Positions 19,002 through 27,831 of a DNA stretch of 64,000 nucleotides are shown piece after piece. Source of the stretch: Dinghuibacter silviterrae (lineage in GTDB: Bacteria; Bacteroidota; Bacteroidia; Chitinophagales; Chitinophagaceae); the NCBI RefSeq assembly GCF_004366355.1, contig NZ_SODV01000002.1:1218768-1282767 (forward strand). The letters are read 5' to 3'. Position numbers and translations under genes: made by a program. Under the pieces are notes generated by a model. It worked only from the letters and a program-made list of their open reading frames with translations, was not told where the DNA came from and did no database searches. Each line of letters starts with the position of its first letter. The first letter of the stretch is position 1.

Positions 19002-19225
19002 TTATCCACCACGCTTTCCGCCATCCGCCAGTTCCTTTCCCTCCGGCTGCTGTCGGACGCGAAACAGAGGGAGAGCCACAGGATGCCGTCCAGGAAGAGG
19101 GCGATCCCGGAATATTGGACGATCACCACATAGGTGACCGAGGGGCTGATCGAGGCGAAGATGCCCAGGGCAAGCCAGAAGGTGCCTGCGATCAGAAGCA
19201 ATTTCGTTATATCGAACTTTTTCAT
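18998..19225 (-). CDS. Small membrane protein, unknown
   Basis: 75 residues from ATG 19225 (MKKFDITKLLLIAGTF); longer in-frame starts run into the hemN regulatory region and were not used. Two helices, about 8-28 and 35-55. A -7-like element TAAAATTG (19239-19232 on the minus strand) lies just upstream. First gene of the leftward operon to the response regulator, and divergent from hemN, with which it shares the Fnr-like box. Confidence 0.68.
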   Translation of the reverse strand: MKKFDITKLLLIAGTFWLALGIFASISPSVTYVVIVQYSGIALFLDGILWLSLCFASDSSRRERNWRMAESVVDK

Positions 19226-19296
19226 GACGGGCAATTTTATACCTCGAAATAACATCCTTAAAAAAACGGGGGCAATGACGGGAATCATAGGATGGG

Positions 19297-19340
19297 TTGA
19301 CTGTCGTCAGGGTGTACAGCCGGCTTCCCGAATAGTTTTG
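19297..19340 (+). promoter_or_regulatory. Fnr-like box and -7 element driving hemN and the cbb3 oxidase operon
   Basis: TTGAC-TGTC-GTCAG at 19297-19310 is a near-perfect dyad (core TGAC-N4-GTCA). A perfect Bacteroidota -7 element TAGTTTTG occupies 19333-19340; the distance from box centre to its first T is 29.5 bases, which puts the box near -42, the classical activating position for Fnr. The implied transcript starts after ATG 19341, supporting ATG 19356 as the hemN start. Confidence 0.7.
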
Positions 19341-20738
19341 ATGAAAATTTCCGATATGGACCTGTCCCTGGCCGAAAAGTACAACCTCCCGGTGCCCCGG
19401 TATACAAGTTATCCCACCGTTCCTTTCTGGAAAGAAGGCCTGGATACGGACGCCTGGAGGGCTAATGTCGCGGAGGGGTTGGGTGCATCTAAGGGGATCA
19501 GTTTGTACATACACCTGCCCTTCTGTGAATCTTTATGCATCTATTGCGGGTGCAACAAAAAGATCACGACCAATCACAAAGTCGAGGAGGAATACATCGA
19601 CGCGGTCCTGGCCGAATGGGCGCAATACCTGGACCTGTCCGGGAAGGTCCCGGTGATCCGGGAACTCCATTTGGGCGGGGGAACGCCGACCTTTTTCAGC
19701 CCGGACAACCTGGAACGGCTGATCAATGGGATACTGTCGAGGGCCGTCGTGCACCCCGACCATAGCTTTAGCCTGGAAGGCCACCCGAACAATACCACCA
19801 GGGCACACCTGGACCGTCTGTATGGTTTGGGTTTCCGCCGGATCAGTTTTGGCGTGCAAGACCTGAACCGTGAAGTCCAGGAGCGCATCCACCGCCTGCA
19901 ACCCTTCGAAAACCTGGTGCGCGCCAACGGAGATGCGCGTTGCGCAGGTTTTGACGCGGTCAATTTCGACCTGATCTACGGGTTGCCGCTCCAGACGCTC
20001 CAGCGCCTGGCACACACGATCGAATGGTCCGTGGCATTGTCGCCGGACCGGCTCGCATTGTACAGCTATGCCCACACGCCCTGGCTGAATTGTTCGCAAC
20101 GGTTGATCGACGAGAAGGAACTCCCCACTCCCGCCGACAAGCTGGCTTTGTATGAACAGGGCACGCACTGGCTGGAAGCCCTGGGGTACACCAATATCGG
20201 GATGGACCATTTCGCCAAAGCATCCGATGCGCTTTTTCTTGCCTGGAAGGCCGGGCGCCTTCACCGGAATTTTATGGGGTATACCACCCAGGCCACAGGC
20301 ATGCTGCTGGGGCTGGGCGTTTCGGCGATCAGCGATACGGGTACCGCCTTTGCGCAAAACGACAAAGCCCTGGAGGGCTACTACCGGTCGGTGCGCGCCA
20401 AAAGTTCCGCGGTGCGCAAGGGCTATTTCCTTAGCGAAGGAGACCGGGTTTTCCGGAGGCACATCCTGGATATGGCCTGTAAGGGAAGGACGGTCTTCGA
20501 CCCCGCATGGGCAGCCGTCTATGAAGAATGGACGATCCCGATTTTACGCGGGATGGAGACCGACGGGTTGATAACGCTGAGTGACAACGAAGTCTGTCTT
20601 ACGGAAAAAGGGCGCCCCTTCCTCCGGCACGCCTGCAAGGCCTTCGACCTTCACCTTTTATACGACGAGAAGTTCCGGGGGATCCTGGCTTGCGGAAAAG
20701 CGGCGCAGTATGGAAAAACCTTTAGCAACGCTATATAA
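19341..20738 (+). CDS. hemN: Oxygen-independent coproporphyrinogen III oxidase (radical SAM)
   Basis: 465 residues. The radical-SAM cluster motif C-x3-C-x2-C is at Cys62, Cys66 and Cys69 (PFCESLCIYCGCN), followed by the extra Cys of HemN (C71). Also present are LHLGGGTPTFFS, FGVQDLNREVQ and YAHTPWLN, typical of true HemN rather than HemW. It oxidises coproporphyrinogen III to protoporphyrinogen IX without oxygen, feeding haem to the oxidase encoded downstream. ATG 19341 abuts the -7 element; ATG 19356 (MDLSLAEKYN) is the alternative if transcription starts where predicted. First gene of a ten-gene operon. Confidence 0.94.
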   Translation: MKISDMDLSLAEKYNLPVPRYTSYPTVPFWKEGLDTDAWRANVAEGLGASKGISLYIHLPFCESLCIYCGCNKKITTNHKVEEEYIDAVLAEWAQYLDLSGKVPVIRELHLGGGTPTFFSPDNLERLINGILSRAVVHPDHSFSLEGHPNNTTRAHLDRLYGLGFRRISFGVQDLNREVQERIHRLQPFENLVRANGDARCAGFDAVNFDLIYGLPLQTLQRLAHTIEWSVALSPDRLALYSYAHTPWLNCSQRLIDEKELPTPADKLALYEQGTHWLEALGYTNIGMDHFAKASDALFLAWKAGRLHRNFMGYTTQATGMLLGLGVSAISDTGTAFAQNDKALEGYYRSVRAKSSAVRKGYFLSEGDRVFRRHILDMACKGRTVFDPAWAAVYEEWTIPILRGMETDGLITLSDNEVCLTEKGRPFLRHACKAFDLHLLYDEKFRGILACGKAAQYGKTFSNAI

Positions 20739-20739
20739 T

Positions 20740-22014
20740 ATGGAAAAGGGTACATATATGCCGGCGAAAGATGCGCTGGCGATAGTGCAAAGCGGTGACC
20801 GGGTGTTTATACACGGCAGCGCCGCGACCCCCACGCACCTGGTAAAAGCCTTGTTGGATAGATACCAGGAACTCCGGGAAGTCGAATTGGTCAGCATCAC
20901 CACGATGGGTGACCTGGACTTCGACAATCCGCTTTATAGAGAAAGCTTTTTCTTCAATTCGCTGTTTGTTTCCGCCAGCACCAGGAAAGTAGCCAACAGC
21001 CTGGGCGGGGACTACGTCCCAGTGTTCCTGAGCGAGATCCCCCAGTTGTTCAAACGCGGGATACTGCCCCTGGACGTTGCCTTAATACAGGTGTCCCCCC
21101 CGGACGCCCATGGCTTCTGCAGCCTGGGCACCTCAGTGGACATCGCGCGCTCCGCGGTCGATCACGCCTCTTGCGTGATCGCGCAGGTCAACCCGCGGAT
21201 GCCCAGAACGCACGGCGATGGTTTTGTCCACGTCCGGGATATCGACGCCCTGGTCACCCACGAGGAGGAACTACCGGAAATGAGATACGACGGGGGAGGG
21301 GAGATCGTCGAGAAGATCGGCGCCCACATTGCCGGGTTGATCGAGGACGGGGCTACCCTTCAGTTGGGGATCGGGAATATCCCCGACCAGGTGTTGAAGA
21401 ACCTCACAGGTCACAAAGACCTGGGTTTACATACCGAAATGATGTCGGACGGGGTCATTCCGCTGATCCGGTCGGGCGTCATCAACAACCGCCGGAAAAA
21501 GCTCAACCCCGGGCGGAACGTGACGGCCTTTATGAACGGTACCCGGGCCTTGTTCGATTTTGTCGACGACAACCCCGAGATACGGGTCATGGACATCGGG
21601 TATGTGAACGATACGAGCGTGATCCGGCAAAACCCGAAAGTGACCGCGATCAACAGCGCCATAGAGATCGACCTCACCGGACAGGTGTGCGCGGACAGTA
21701 TGGGTACCTACCAATACTCGGGCATCGGCGGCCAGATGGACTTTATCCGTGGCGCTTCCTTGTCCGAAGGGGGACTGCCGATCATCGCGCTACCCTCCGT
21801 AACCTCAAAGGGGATTTCAAGGATCGTGCCCTTTCTTCAGCAAGGCGCCGGTGTGGTCACGACCCGGGGCCACGTGCATTGGATCGTCACGGAATACGGG
21901 AAAGTAGACCTTTTTGGAAAAAACCTGAAGCAAAGGGCGCTTTCCCTCATAGAGCTGGCGCACCCGGATCACCGGGAGTGGCTGGACAAGGCATTTGCAA
22001 AACGGTTCGGATGA
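20740..22014 (+). CDS. Acetyl-CoA hydrolase/CoA-transferase family protein
   Basis: 424 residues from ATG 20740, one base after the hemN stop (ATG 20710 would overlap hemN by 29 bases). Family signatures: VHGSAATPTHLVKAL-type N-terminus, GIGNIPDQVL, the catalytic-Glu segment LHTEMMSDGVI, and ITEYG-like VTEYGKVDLFG near the C-terminus. It should move CoA between acetate and other acyl-CoAs or hydrolyse acetyl-CoA. It is unusual between hemN and ccoI; acetate made by PoxB (11661) or by fermentation would be a plausible partner, which is inference. Its stop overlaps the ccoI start (ATGA). Confidence 0.88.
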   Translation: MEKGTYMPAKDALAIVQSGDRVFIHGSAATPTHLVKALLDRYQELREVELVSITTMGDLDFDNPLYRESFFFNSLFVSASTRKVANSLGGDYVPVFLSEIPQLFKRGILPLDVALIQVSPPDAHGFCSLGTSVDIARSAVDHASCVIAQVNPRMPRTHGDGFVHVRDIDALVTHEEELPEMRYDGGGEIVEKIGAHIAGLIEDGATLQLGIGNIPDQVLKNLTGHKDLGLHTEMMSDGVIPLIRSGVINNRRKKLNPGRNVTAFMNGTRALFDFVDDNPEIRVMDIGYVNDTSVIRQNPKVTAINSAIEIDLTGQVCADSMGTYQYSGIGGQMDFIRGASLSEGGLPIIALPSVTSKGISRIVPFLQQGAGVVTTRGHVHWIVTEYGKVDLFGKNLKQRALSLIELAHPDHREWLDKAFAKRFG

Positions 22015-24401
22015 AGACTACTTTAATAAGCTGCATGCACTGCGGCGAAGATTGTCCCCCCGAACCCGTGAGGGTGGGGGACCTCGCCTTTTGTTGCGAA
22101 GGTTGCCGGATGGTGTACCAGTTGCTGGATCGAAACGGGCTTTGTACCTATTATAATTTAAACGAGCGGCCTGGGGTCAACCGGCGGATACCGGTACGGG
22201 AGGATAAATTCGCCTTTCTCGACGACGCCGGAGTTGCCGGCGGATTGGTCGATTTTTCCAGCGACACCGAAACGCATGTCCGGTTTTACCTGCCGGCCAT
22301 CCATTGCAGCAGCTGTCTTTACCTGCTGGAACACCTGCATAAGCTGGAGGAGGGGATCAGCCTTTCCCGGGTGGATTTTGCCGCCAGGGAGGTGTCGGTG
22401 GTGTTCGATCCAAAACGGATGTCCCTGAGGAAACTGGCAGAATTGCTGACTTCCTTAGGGTACGAGCCCTATATCAGCCTGAAGGATTGGGGTGGGAAAA
22501 AGGCACCGGTGTCGAAGGGCCTGATCTATCAATTGGGTGTCGCCGGTTTTTGTTTTGCCAACATCATGCTCATCAGTTTCCCGGAATACCTGGGGCTGGA
22601 CCATACAGAACCGGCCATCCGGTCGGTTTTCCGTTTTCTTAACCTGCTGGTTTCGCTGCCGGTGGTGTTGTACGCCGCACAACCGTTTTATATATCCGCG
22701 TGGAAAGGACTCCGGCATCGTTTTCTCAACATCGACGCCCCCATCGTGCTCGCGATTGCCGTGACCTTCGGCCGGAGCCTTTGGGAAGTGTGGACGGGCC
22801 ATGGTTCCGGCTATTTCGACAGCCTGACGGGCATCGTCTTTTTTATGTTGCTGGGGAGGGTGTTGCAGGACAAGACCTACCGCCAGCTTTCCTTTGACCG
22901 GGACTATACATCCTATTTCCCCGTGGCGGTCACAGTCCTGGTGGATGGGGCGGCCACGGTAAAAACCATGCCCGCTATCCGGGCGGGGGATACCCTAAAG
23001 ATCCACAGCGGAGAATTGATCCCGGCCGACGGTATCCTCACCCGGGGCCGGGCGTCGATTGACTATAGTTTTGTGACGGGAGAATCCACGCCGGTCGACA
23101 AAAGCGTGGGCGAATTGTTATACGCCGGTGGCCGCCAGGAAGGTGGGGCGATCGAGTTGTTGGTCGTGCGGGAGGTGGCGCAAAGCTACCTCACGCAGTT
23201 GTGGAACCGGAAAGGGCGCGCCGGCAGTAAGGTGTCCTTTGTCCACCCGCTGGCCCGTTATTTTACCTATATCGTCCTGTCAATTGCCGCCGGGGCAGCG
23301 TTGTACTGGATGGGACACGACCCGTCACGGATCTGGAACACCGTGACGGCGGTGCTGATCGTCGCCTGTCCCTGTGCGCTCCTGCTCTCCAGCACTTTTA
23401 CAAACGGGAACCTGTTGCGCATCCTGGGACGGAACCACTTTTACCTCCGAAATGCCGAAGTGATCGAGCGCATAGCGGGCGTCGACCATATCGTTTTCGA
23501 CAAAACGGGAACGCTGACAGCGCCGGGTGGCCAGGCCATGACCTGGACCGGCGAGGCGTTGAGCGAGGACGACCGGCGCCGGGTAGCTACCCTGGCGGCC
23601 CAGTCTGCCCACCCGTTGAGCCGGGCGCTGGCCCGGGAATTACAGGCAGGAGTGGCTTGTTCGGTATTGGGGTTCGAGGAGCACCCGGGAGCGGGCATCA
23701 AGGGGTTCGTTGATGGAGAACACCTATTGCTTGGGTCCGCAGAATTTGTGGGCACAACCGCGGCCCCAGTCTCCGCTCAGGGCTCGCGTGTCTATGTTTC
23801 CATCAACAGCCGCGTCGCTGGTTTTTTCGAGTGGACCAGCCCCTACAGGGCAGGCCTGCACGATCTGGTGGCCACTCTGCAACACAATTACACCCTCTCC
23901 GTCCTCTCCGGAGACAACGATCGGGAGAAAGAACGCCTGGCAGCCCTGTTGGGCCCCGCCGCCCGTCTTCACTTCCACCAGACACCGAAAGGAAAGGTAA
24001 ACTACATCCGCCGCCTACAGGCCGAAGGCGACCGGGTCATGATGATCGGTGACGGTCTCAATGACGCGGGTGCGCTGGAACGAAGCGACGCCGGCATCGC
24101 CCTCACGGACGACTGCAACAACTTCACCCCCGCCAGCGACGCCATATTAAGGTCAGACCAGATACAGAAACTCCCGGCTTTTATCCGGCTTTGCCGCTCG
24201 GGGAAGCACATCATCCTGGCGAGTTTTATCCTGTCCGTCCTGTATAACCTGGCCGGTTTGTCTTTTGCCGTTAGCGGGGCACTGTCTCCTATGGTCGCGG
24301 CCATCCTGATGCCCTCCAGTTCCCTGACGATCCTGCTCGTTACGTATGGATCCAGCAGTCTTACCGCCAAGGTGTTGAAACTTTATAAAACATCGCTATG
24401 A
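22011..24401 (+). CDS. ccoI: Copper-transporting P1B-type ATPase for cbb3 oxidase assembly
   Basis: 796 residues. The Cys-rich N-terminus (CMHCGEDC ... CCEGC) and a CSSC heavy-metal site (AIHCSSCLYLLEHL) precede the membrane core. P-type ATPase motifs are TGES, the intramembrane CPC (VACPCALLLSS), the phosphorylated Asp in FDKTGTL, and GDGLNDAGAL. The double Cys-rich N-terminus is typical of CcoI/FixI, which exports copper for the oxidase CuB site. ATG overlaps the previous stop, and its own stop overlaps ccoS. Confidence 0.92.
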   Translation: MKTTLISCMHCGEDCPPEPVRVGDLAFCCEGCRMVYQLLDRNGLCTYYNLNERPGVNRRIPVREDKFAFLDDAGVAGGLVDFSSDTETHVRFYLPAIHCSSCLYLLEHLHKLEEGISLSRVDFAAREVSVVFDPKRMSLRKLAELLTSLGYEPYISLKDWGGKKAPVSKGLIYQLGVAGFCFANIMLISFPEYLGLDHTEPAIRSVFRFLNLLVSLPVVLYAAQPFYISAWKGLRHRFLNIDAPIVLAIAVTFGRSLWEVWTGHGSGYFDSLTGIVFFMLLGRVLQDKTYRQLSFDRDYTSYFPVAVTVLVDGAATVKTMPAIRAGDTLKIHSGELIPADGILTRGRASIDYSFVTGESTPVDKSVGELLYAGGRQEGGAIELLVVREVAQSYLTQLWNRKGRAGSKVSFVHPLARYFTYIVLSIAAGAALYWMGHDPSRIWNTVTAVLIVACPCALLLSSTFTNGNLLRILGRNHFYLRNAEVIERIAGVDHIVFDKTGTLTAPGGQAMTWTGEALSEDDRRRVATLAAQSAHPLSRALARELQAGVACSVLGFEEHPGAGIKGFVDGEHLLLGSAEFVGTTAAPVSAQGSRVYVSINSRVAGFFEWTSPYRAGLHDLVATLQHNYTLSVLSGDNDREKERLAALLGPAARLHFHQTPKGKVNYIRRLQAEGDRVMMIGDGLNDAGALERSDAGIALTDDCNNFTPASDAILRSDQIQKLPAFIRLCRSGKHIILASFILSVLYNLAGLSFAVSGALSPMVAAILMPSSSLTILLVTYGSSSLTAKVLKLYKTSL

Positions 24402-24580
24402 GTGTCATCATTTTGTTACTGATCGCCAGTCTTTCCGTGGCACTTCTTTTTCTTGGCGCTTTTATCTGGGGCGTAAGGACGAAACAGTTCGACGACGGTT
24501 ATGCGCCCCCGTTGCGTATGCTGTTCGACGACGAGTTGCCGGACCCACACGAGAAGGAAACCAAACCATCAAATACATAA
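24398..24580 (+). CDS. ccoS: cbb3 oxidase assembly protein CcoS
   Basis: 60 residues with one N-terminal membrane helix (MSVIILLLIASLSVALLFLGAFIW in all) and the family's conserved soluble tail RTKQFDDGY. Needed for cofactor insertion into cbb3 oxidase. Starts within the ccoI stop (ATGA) and ends one base before ccoNO. Confidence 0.93.
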   Translation: MSVIILLLIASLSVALLFLGAFIWGVRTKQFDDGYAPPLRMLFDDELPDPHEKETKPSNT

Positions 24581-24581
24581 T

Positions 24582-26735
24582 ATGCAGGTAGAAAAATTCT
24601 ATTACGACAACCGGACGGTCAAATGGTTTGCCTACGCCGTTTTGTTTTGGGGCGTCGTCGGGATGCTGGCGGGGCTCTGGGCGGCAATCTCTTTGTATTA
24701 TCCCGCCATGAACCTTGGCTTGCCGGCCACCACCTTCGGCCGGATGCGACCTGTTCACACCAACGCGGTCATTTTTGCTTTTGTGGGGAACGGCATTTTT
24801 ATGGGAGTGTATTATTCCTTGCAACGCTTGTGCAAGGCCCGGATGTTTAGTGACGTATTGAGCAAGCTGCACTTCTGGGGCTGGCAGGCCATCATTGCGA
24901 CAGGGGCGATCACGCTTTGGATGGGTAAGACCAGCGGGAAGGAATACGCGGAACTGGAATGGCCGATCGACATCGCCATCGCGGTGGTGTGGATCATTTT
25001 CGGCATCAATATGTTTGGCACGTTGCTCAAACGCAGGGAGCGACACATTTATGTTGCCATCTGGTTTTACATCGCCACCTGGGTTACCGTGGCCATGCTC
25101 CACATCGTCAATTCCGTGGAACTGCCCGTGACCCTTTGGAAAAGTTACAGCTGGTACGCCGGCGTACAGGATGCCCTGGTACAATGGTGGTACGGGCACA
25201 ACGCGGTCGCGTTTTTCCTGACGACACCCTACCTGGGCCTGATGTATTATTTCCTGCCAAAGGCCGCCAACCGGCCGATCTATTCCTACCGGCTGTCCAT
25301 CATACACTTCTGGGCCCTGATCTTTATCTATATCTGGGCGGGCCCCCACCACCTGTTGTACACGGCCCTTCCCGATTGGGCGCAGTCGCTCGGGGTGGTG
25401 TTCTCGGTGATGCTGATCGCCCCGAGCTGGGGCGGGATGCTCAACGGCTTGTTTACGCTGAGGGGTGCCTGGGACAAGGTACGCGAGGACCCTGTATTGA
25501 AGTTCCTGGTCGTGGCGATCACCTGTTATGGTATGGCGACGTTTGAGGGGCCGATGCTCAGCCTGAAAAACGTCAACGCCATTTCCCACTTCACCGACTG
25601 GACGATCGCTCACGTACACATAGGGGCGTTGGGCTGGAACGGCTTTTTGACCTTCGGCGTGTTGTACTGGCTGGTACCCCGTATGTGGAACACCACCCTC
25701 TATTCCAAAAAACTGGCCGGTGCCCATTTTTGGATCGGCACGCTGGGAATTGTATTGTATGCGGTCCCCCTTTACTGGGCCGGTTTCACCCAAAGCATGA
25801 TGTGGAAGAGCTTTACAGACGAGGGCCAGCTAAAGTTCCAGTTTCTGGAAACAGTCACCCACATCCTGCCGATGTACATCGCCAGGAGTATCGGTGGTGC
25901 CCTATACATCTCCGGTGTGTTCATCATGATCTATAACCTGGCAAAGACCGCTGCCCAGGGACATTTTGTCGCCAACGAAGCAGCAGAAGCCGCGGCTCTG
26001 CCCGAAACGGCGACCACGCACGGCCGGGCCTACTGGCACCGGTGGATCGAGCGCCGCCCCATGCAAATGCTGGTATTCAGCCTTATTGCCGTGGCGATCG
26101 GGGGATTGATCGAGCTGGTCCCGACCTTCCTGGTGAAATCGAACATACCGACCATCAGCAGCGTAAAACCCTACACGCCGCTGGAGCTACAGGGGCGCGA
26201 CATTTATGTGCGCGAGGGTTGCTACCTGTGCCACTCGCAAATGGTCCGGCCCTTCCGGGACGAAGTCGCGCGATATGGTGAGTATTCCAAGGCCGGGGAA
26301 TTCGTATACGACCATCCCTTCCAATGGGGCTCCAAAAGAACCGGTCCGGACCTCGCCCGCGTCGGTGGCAAATACCCGGACAGCTGGCACTACAATCACC
26401 TGCTGGACCCGTCGTCGATGTCGCCGGGCTCGATCATGCCTTCCTACGTATGGCTCTTCGACCACGAAATCGATACCGTCGATACCTATAAAAAGATCCG
26501 CGCCATGCAAACGCTGGGCGTCCCTTATCCGGAGGGTTATGCCGAAAAAGCCAACGAAGACCTGGTGAAACAGGAGGCGTCGATCAAGGCGTCACTAAAA
26601 GCCGACAAGATCAGTACGGGCCAGAACAAGGAAATCGTCGCCTTGATCGCCTACCTGCAACGCCTGGGGAAAGATATCAAGGCCGCGCCGAAAGAGGAGG
26701 CCTCAGCGGACGGCAGTAACGTGATGGGCAATTAA
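24582..26735 (+). CDS. ccoN: cbb3-type cytochrome c oxidase, fused subunits I and II (CcoN-CcoO)
   Basis: 717 residues. The first ~480 residues are the twelve-helix CcoN with haem and CuB ligands (RMRPVHTNAVIF, WYGHNAVAFFLT, GPHHLLYT, DWTIAHVHIGALGWNG). After a linker with one more helix comes the CcoO part with a single haem c site CYLCH (EGCYLCHSQMVRPF) and Met-rich TPDLARVG-like segments. The N-O fusion is characteristic of Bacteroidota. High-affinity terminal oxidase reducing oxygen to water in the inner membrane. Confidence 0.95.
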   Translation: MQVEKFYYDNRTVKWFAYAVLFWGVVGMLAGLWAAISLYYPAMNLGLPATTFGRMRPVHTNAVIFAFVGNGIFMGVYYSLQRLCKARMFSDVLSKLHFWGWQAIIATGAITLWMGKTSGKEYAELEWPIDIAIAVVWIIFGINMFGTLLKRRERHIYVAIWFYIATWVTVAMLHIVNSVELPVTLWKSYSWYAGVQDALVQWWYGHNAVAFFLTTPYLGLMYYFLPKAANRPIYSYRLSIIHFWALIFIYIWAGPHHLLYTALPDWAQSLGVVFSVMLIAPSWGGMLNGLFTLRGAWDKVREDPVLKFLVVAITCYGMATFEGPMLSLKNVNAISHFTDWTIAHVHIGALGWNGFLTFGVLYWLVPRMWNTTLYSKKLAGAHFWIGTLGIVLYAVPLYWAGFTQSMMWKSFTDEGQLKFQFLETVTHILPMYIARSIGGALYISGVFIMIYNLAKTAAQGHFVANEAAEAAALPETATTHGRAYWHRWIERRPMQMLVFSLIAVAIGGLIELVPTFLVKSNIPTISSVKPYTPLELQGRDIYVREGCYLCHSQMVRPFRDEVARYGEYSKAGEFVYDHPFQWGSKRTGPDLARVGGKYPDSWHYNHLLDPSSMSPGSIMPSYVWLFDHEIDTVDTYKKIRAMQTLGVPYPEGYAEKANEDLVKQEASIKASLKADKISTGQNKEIVALIAYLQRLGKDIKAAPKEEASADGSNVMGN

Positions 26736-26745
26736 AACACGCACA

Positions 26746-26910
26746 ATGAAATTTATCAACTACCTGGAAAAAATCAGCGGGGTAAGCATCTACGGCATGA
26801 CCTCCCTGCTGTTGTTCGGTACCATCTTCACGATCATGCTGGTGTGGGCGCTCAGGGCGGACAAGGGGATGATCGAGGAAATCAGGAAGATGCCATTGGA
26901 AGAAAAATAA
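26746..26910 (+). CDS. ccoQ: CcoQ-like small subunit of cbb3 oxidase
   Basis: 54 residues (MKFINYLEKISGVSIYG at the start, PLEEK at the end) with one membrane helix (about 17-38, MTSLLLFGTIFTIMLVWAL). It is recognised by position between ccoNO and ccoP and by the short single-helix form; sequence conservation in CcoQ is weak. Ten bases after the ccoNO stop and one base before ccoP. Confidence 0.75.
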   Translation: MKFINYLEKISGVSIYGMTSLLLFGTIFTIMLVWALRADKGMIEEIRKMPLEEK

Positions 26911-26911
26911 A

Positions 26912-27826
26912 ATGATTGATATGTCTACTTTGGAAAATCCTTTTGTACTGGTGATGACCGGCATCATGGTGGTGCTCCTCCTGGTGATCAAATCGCTGGC
27001 CTCGCTCCTGTTGGCGGCGGCCAAACGCTCCTGGAAGGAAGAGCAGAGGGCCAGGGCCGGGGTACTGGCCGCCGCACCGATGATCAGCGGGATTTCAGAC
27101 ACTACCTTTTATATGCTGGTGTCGATTGTGGCCCTGGAGGTGTTGGTGATCCTGTACCTGTTATACAACCTTCGCGTGCTGTTGACAGAGCACAGCGCTC
27201 CCAAAGAGCGGAAGTCTATTGACTACCGGGCCATTTGGACGAAAATGAACCGATTCCGCCCAGCCACAGAGGAGTCAGCCATAGACGTCGGTCACGACTA
27301 TGACGGCATCCGGGAACTGGACAATAAATTACCACCCTGGTGGCTGTATGGATTTTATGCCACCATCATTTTCGCCTGCGTATACCTCTGGCGCTACCAC
27401 GTCGCGCATTCGGCGCCCCTGCCCGCGGAAGAATACCGGATCGCGGTCGAGCAGGCCGAGATCAAAAAGCAGGAATACCTGAAGAATGCCGCCAACAGCG
27501 TGGATGAGAATACGGTCAAACTCTTGACATCACCCGCCGACCTGGAGGCCGGGAAGGCCATCTTTCAAGGCACTTGTTTTGCCTGCCACGGGAAAAACGG
27601 GGAAGGGGGCGTCGGGCCCAACCTGACCGATGCGTATTGGCTGCACGGGGGGACCATACAGGACGTTTTCAAGACGATCAAGTACGGCTGGCCGGACAAG
27701 GGGATGAAAAGCTGGAAGGATGATTTTTCGCCCGGCCAGATTGCGCAGATTGCCTCTTATGTGAAGTCCCTGGCGGGGACAAACCCACCGAATGCAAAAG
27801 CGCCACAAGGAACACTCATGAAATAA
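26912..27826 (+). CDS. ccoP: cbb3-type cytochrome c oxidase subunit III (CcoP), mono-haem form
   Basis: 304 residues. Two N-terminal helices (about 10-35 and 66-86) precede the FixP_N-type segment (YDGIRELDNKLPPWWL) with its helix (about 145-167). The periplasmic cytochrome c domain has one CxxCH (GTCFACHGKNGEGG) and a Met-ligand region (GMKSW). Proteobacterial CcoP has two haem c domains; only one is present here, as seen in other Bacteroidota. It feeds electrons from soluble cytochrome c or the bc-type complex to CcoNO. Confidence 0.92.
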   Translation: MIDMSTLENPFVLVMTGIMVVLLLVIKSLASLLLAAAKRSWKEEQRARAGVLAAAPMISGISDTTFYMLVSIVALEVLVILYLLYNLRVLLTEHSAPKERKSIDYRAIWTKMNRFRPATEESAIDVGHDYDGIRELDNKLPPWWLYGFYATIIFACVYLWRYHVAHSAPLPAEEYRIAVEQAEIKKQEYLKNAANSVDENTVKLLTSPADLEAGKAIFQGTCFACHGKNGEGGVGPNLTDAYWLHGGTIQDVFKTIKYGWPDKGMKSWKDDFSPGQIAQIASYVKSLAGTNPPNAKAPQGTLMK

Positions 27827-27831
27827 ATCGT

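Noticed and set aside
24462-25793. 443-codon open frame on the minus strand
   Set aside because: Shadow of ccoNO. The plus strand has the oxidase metal ligands; the minus product is compositionally odd (His/Gln/Pro/Arg-rich).
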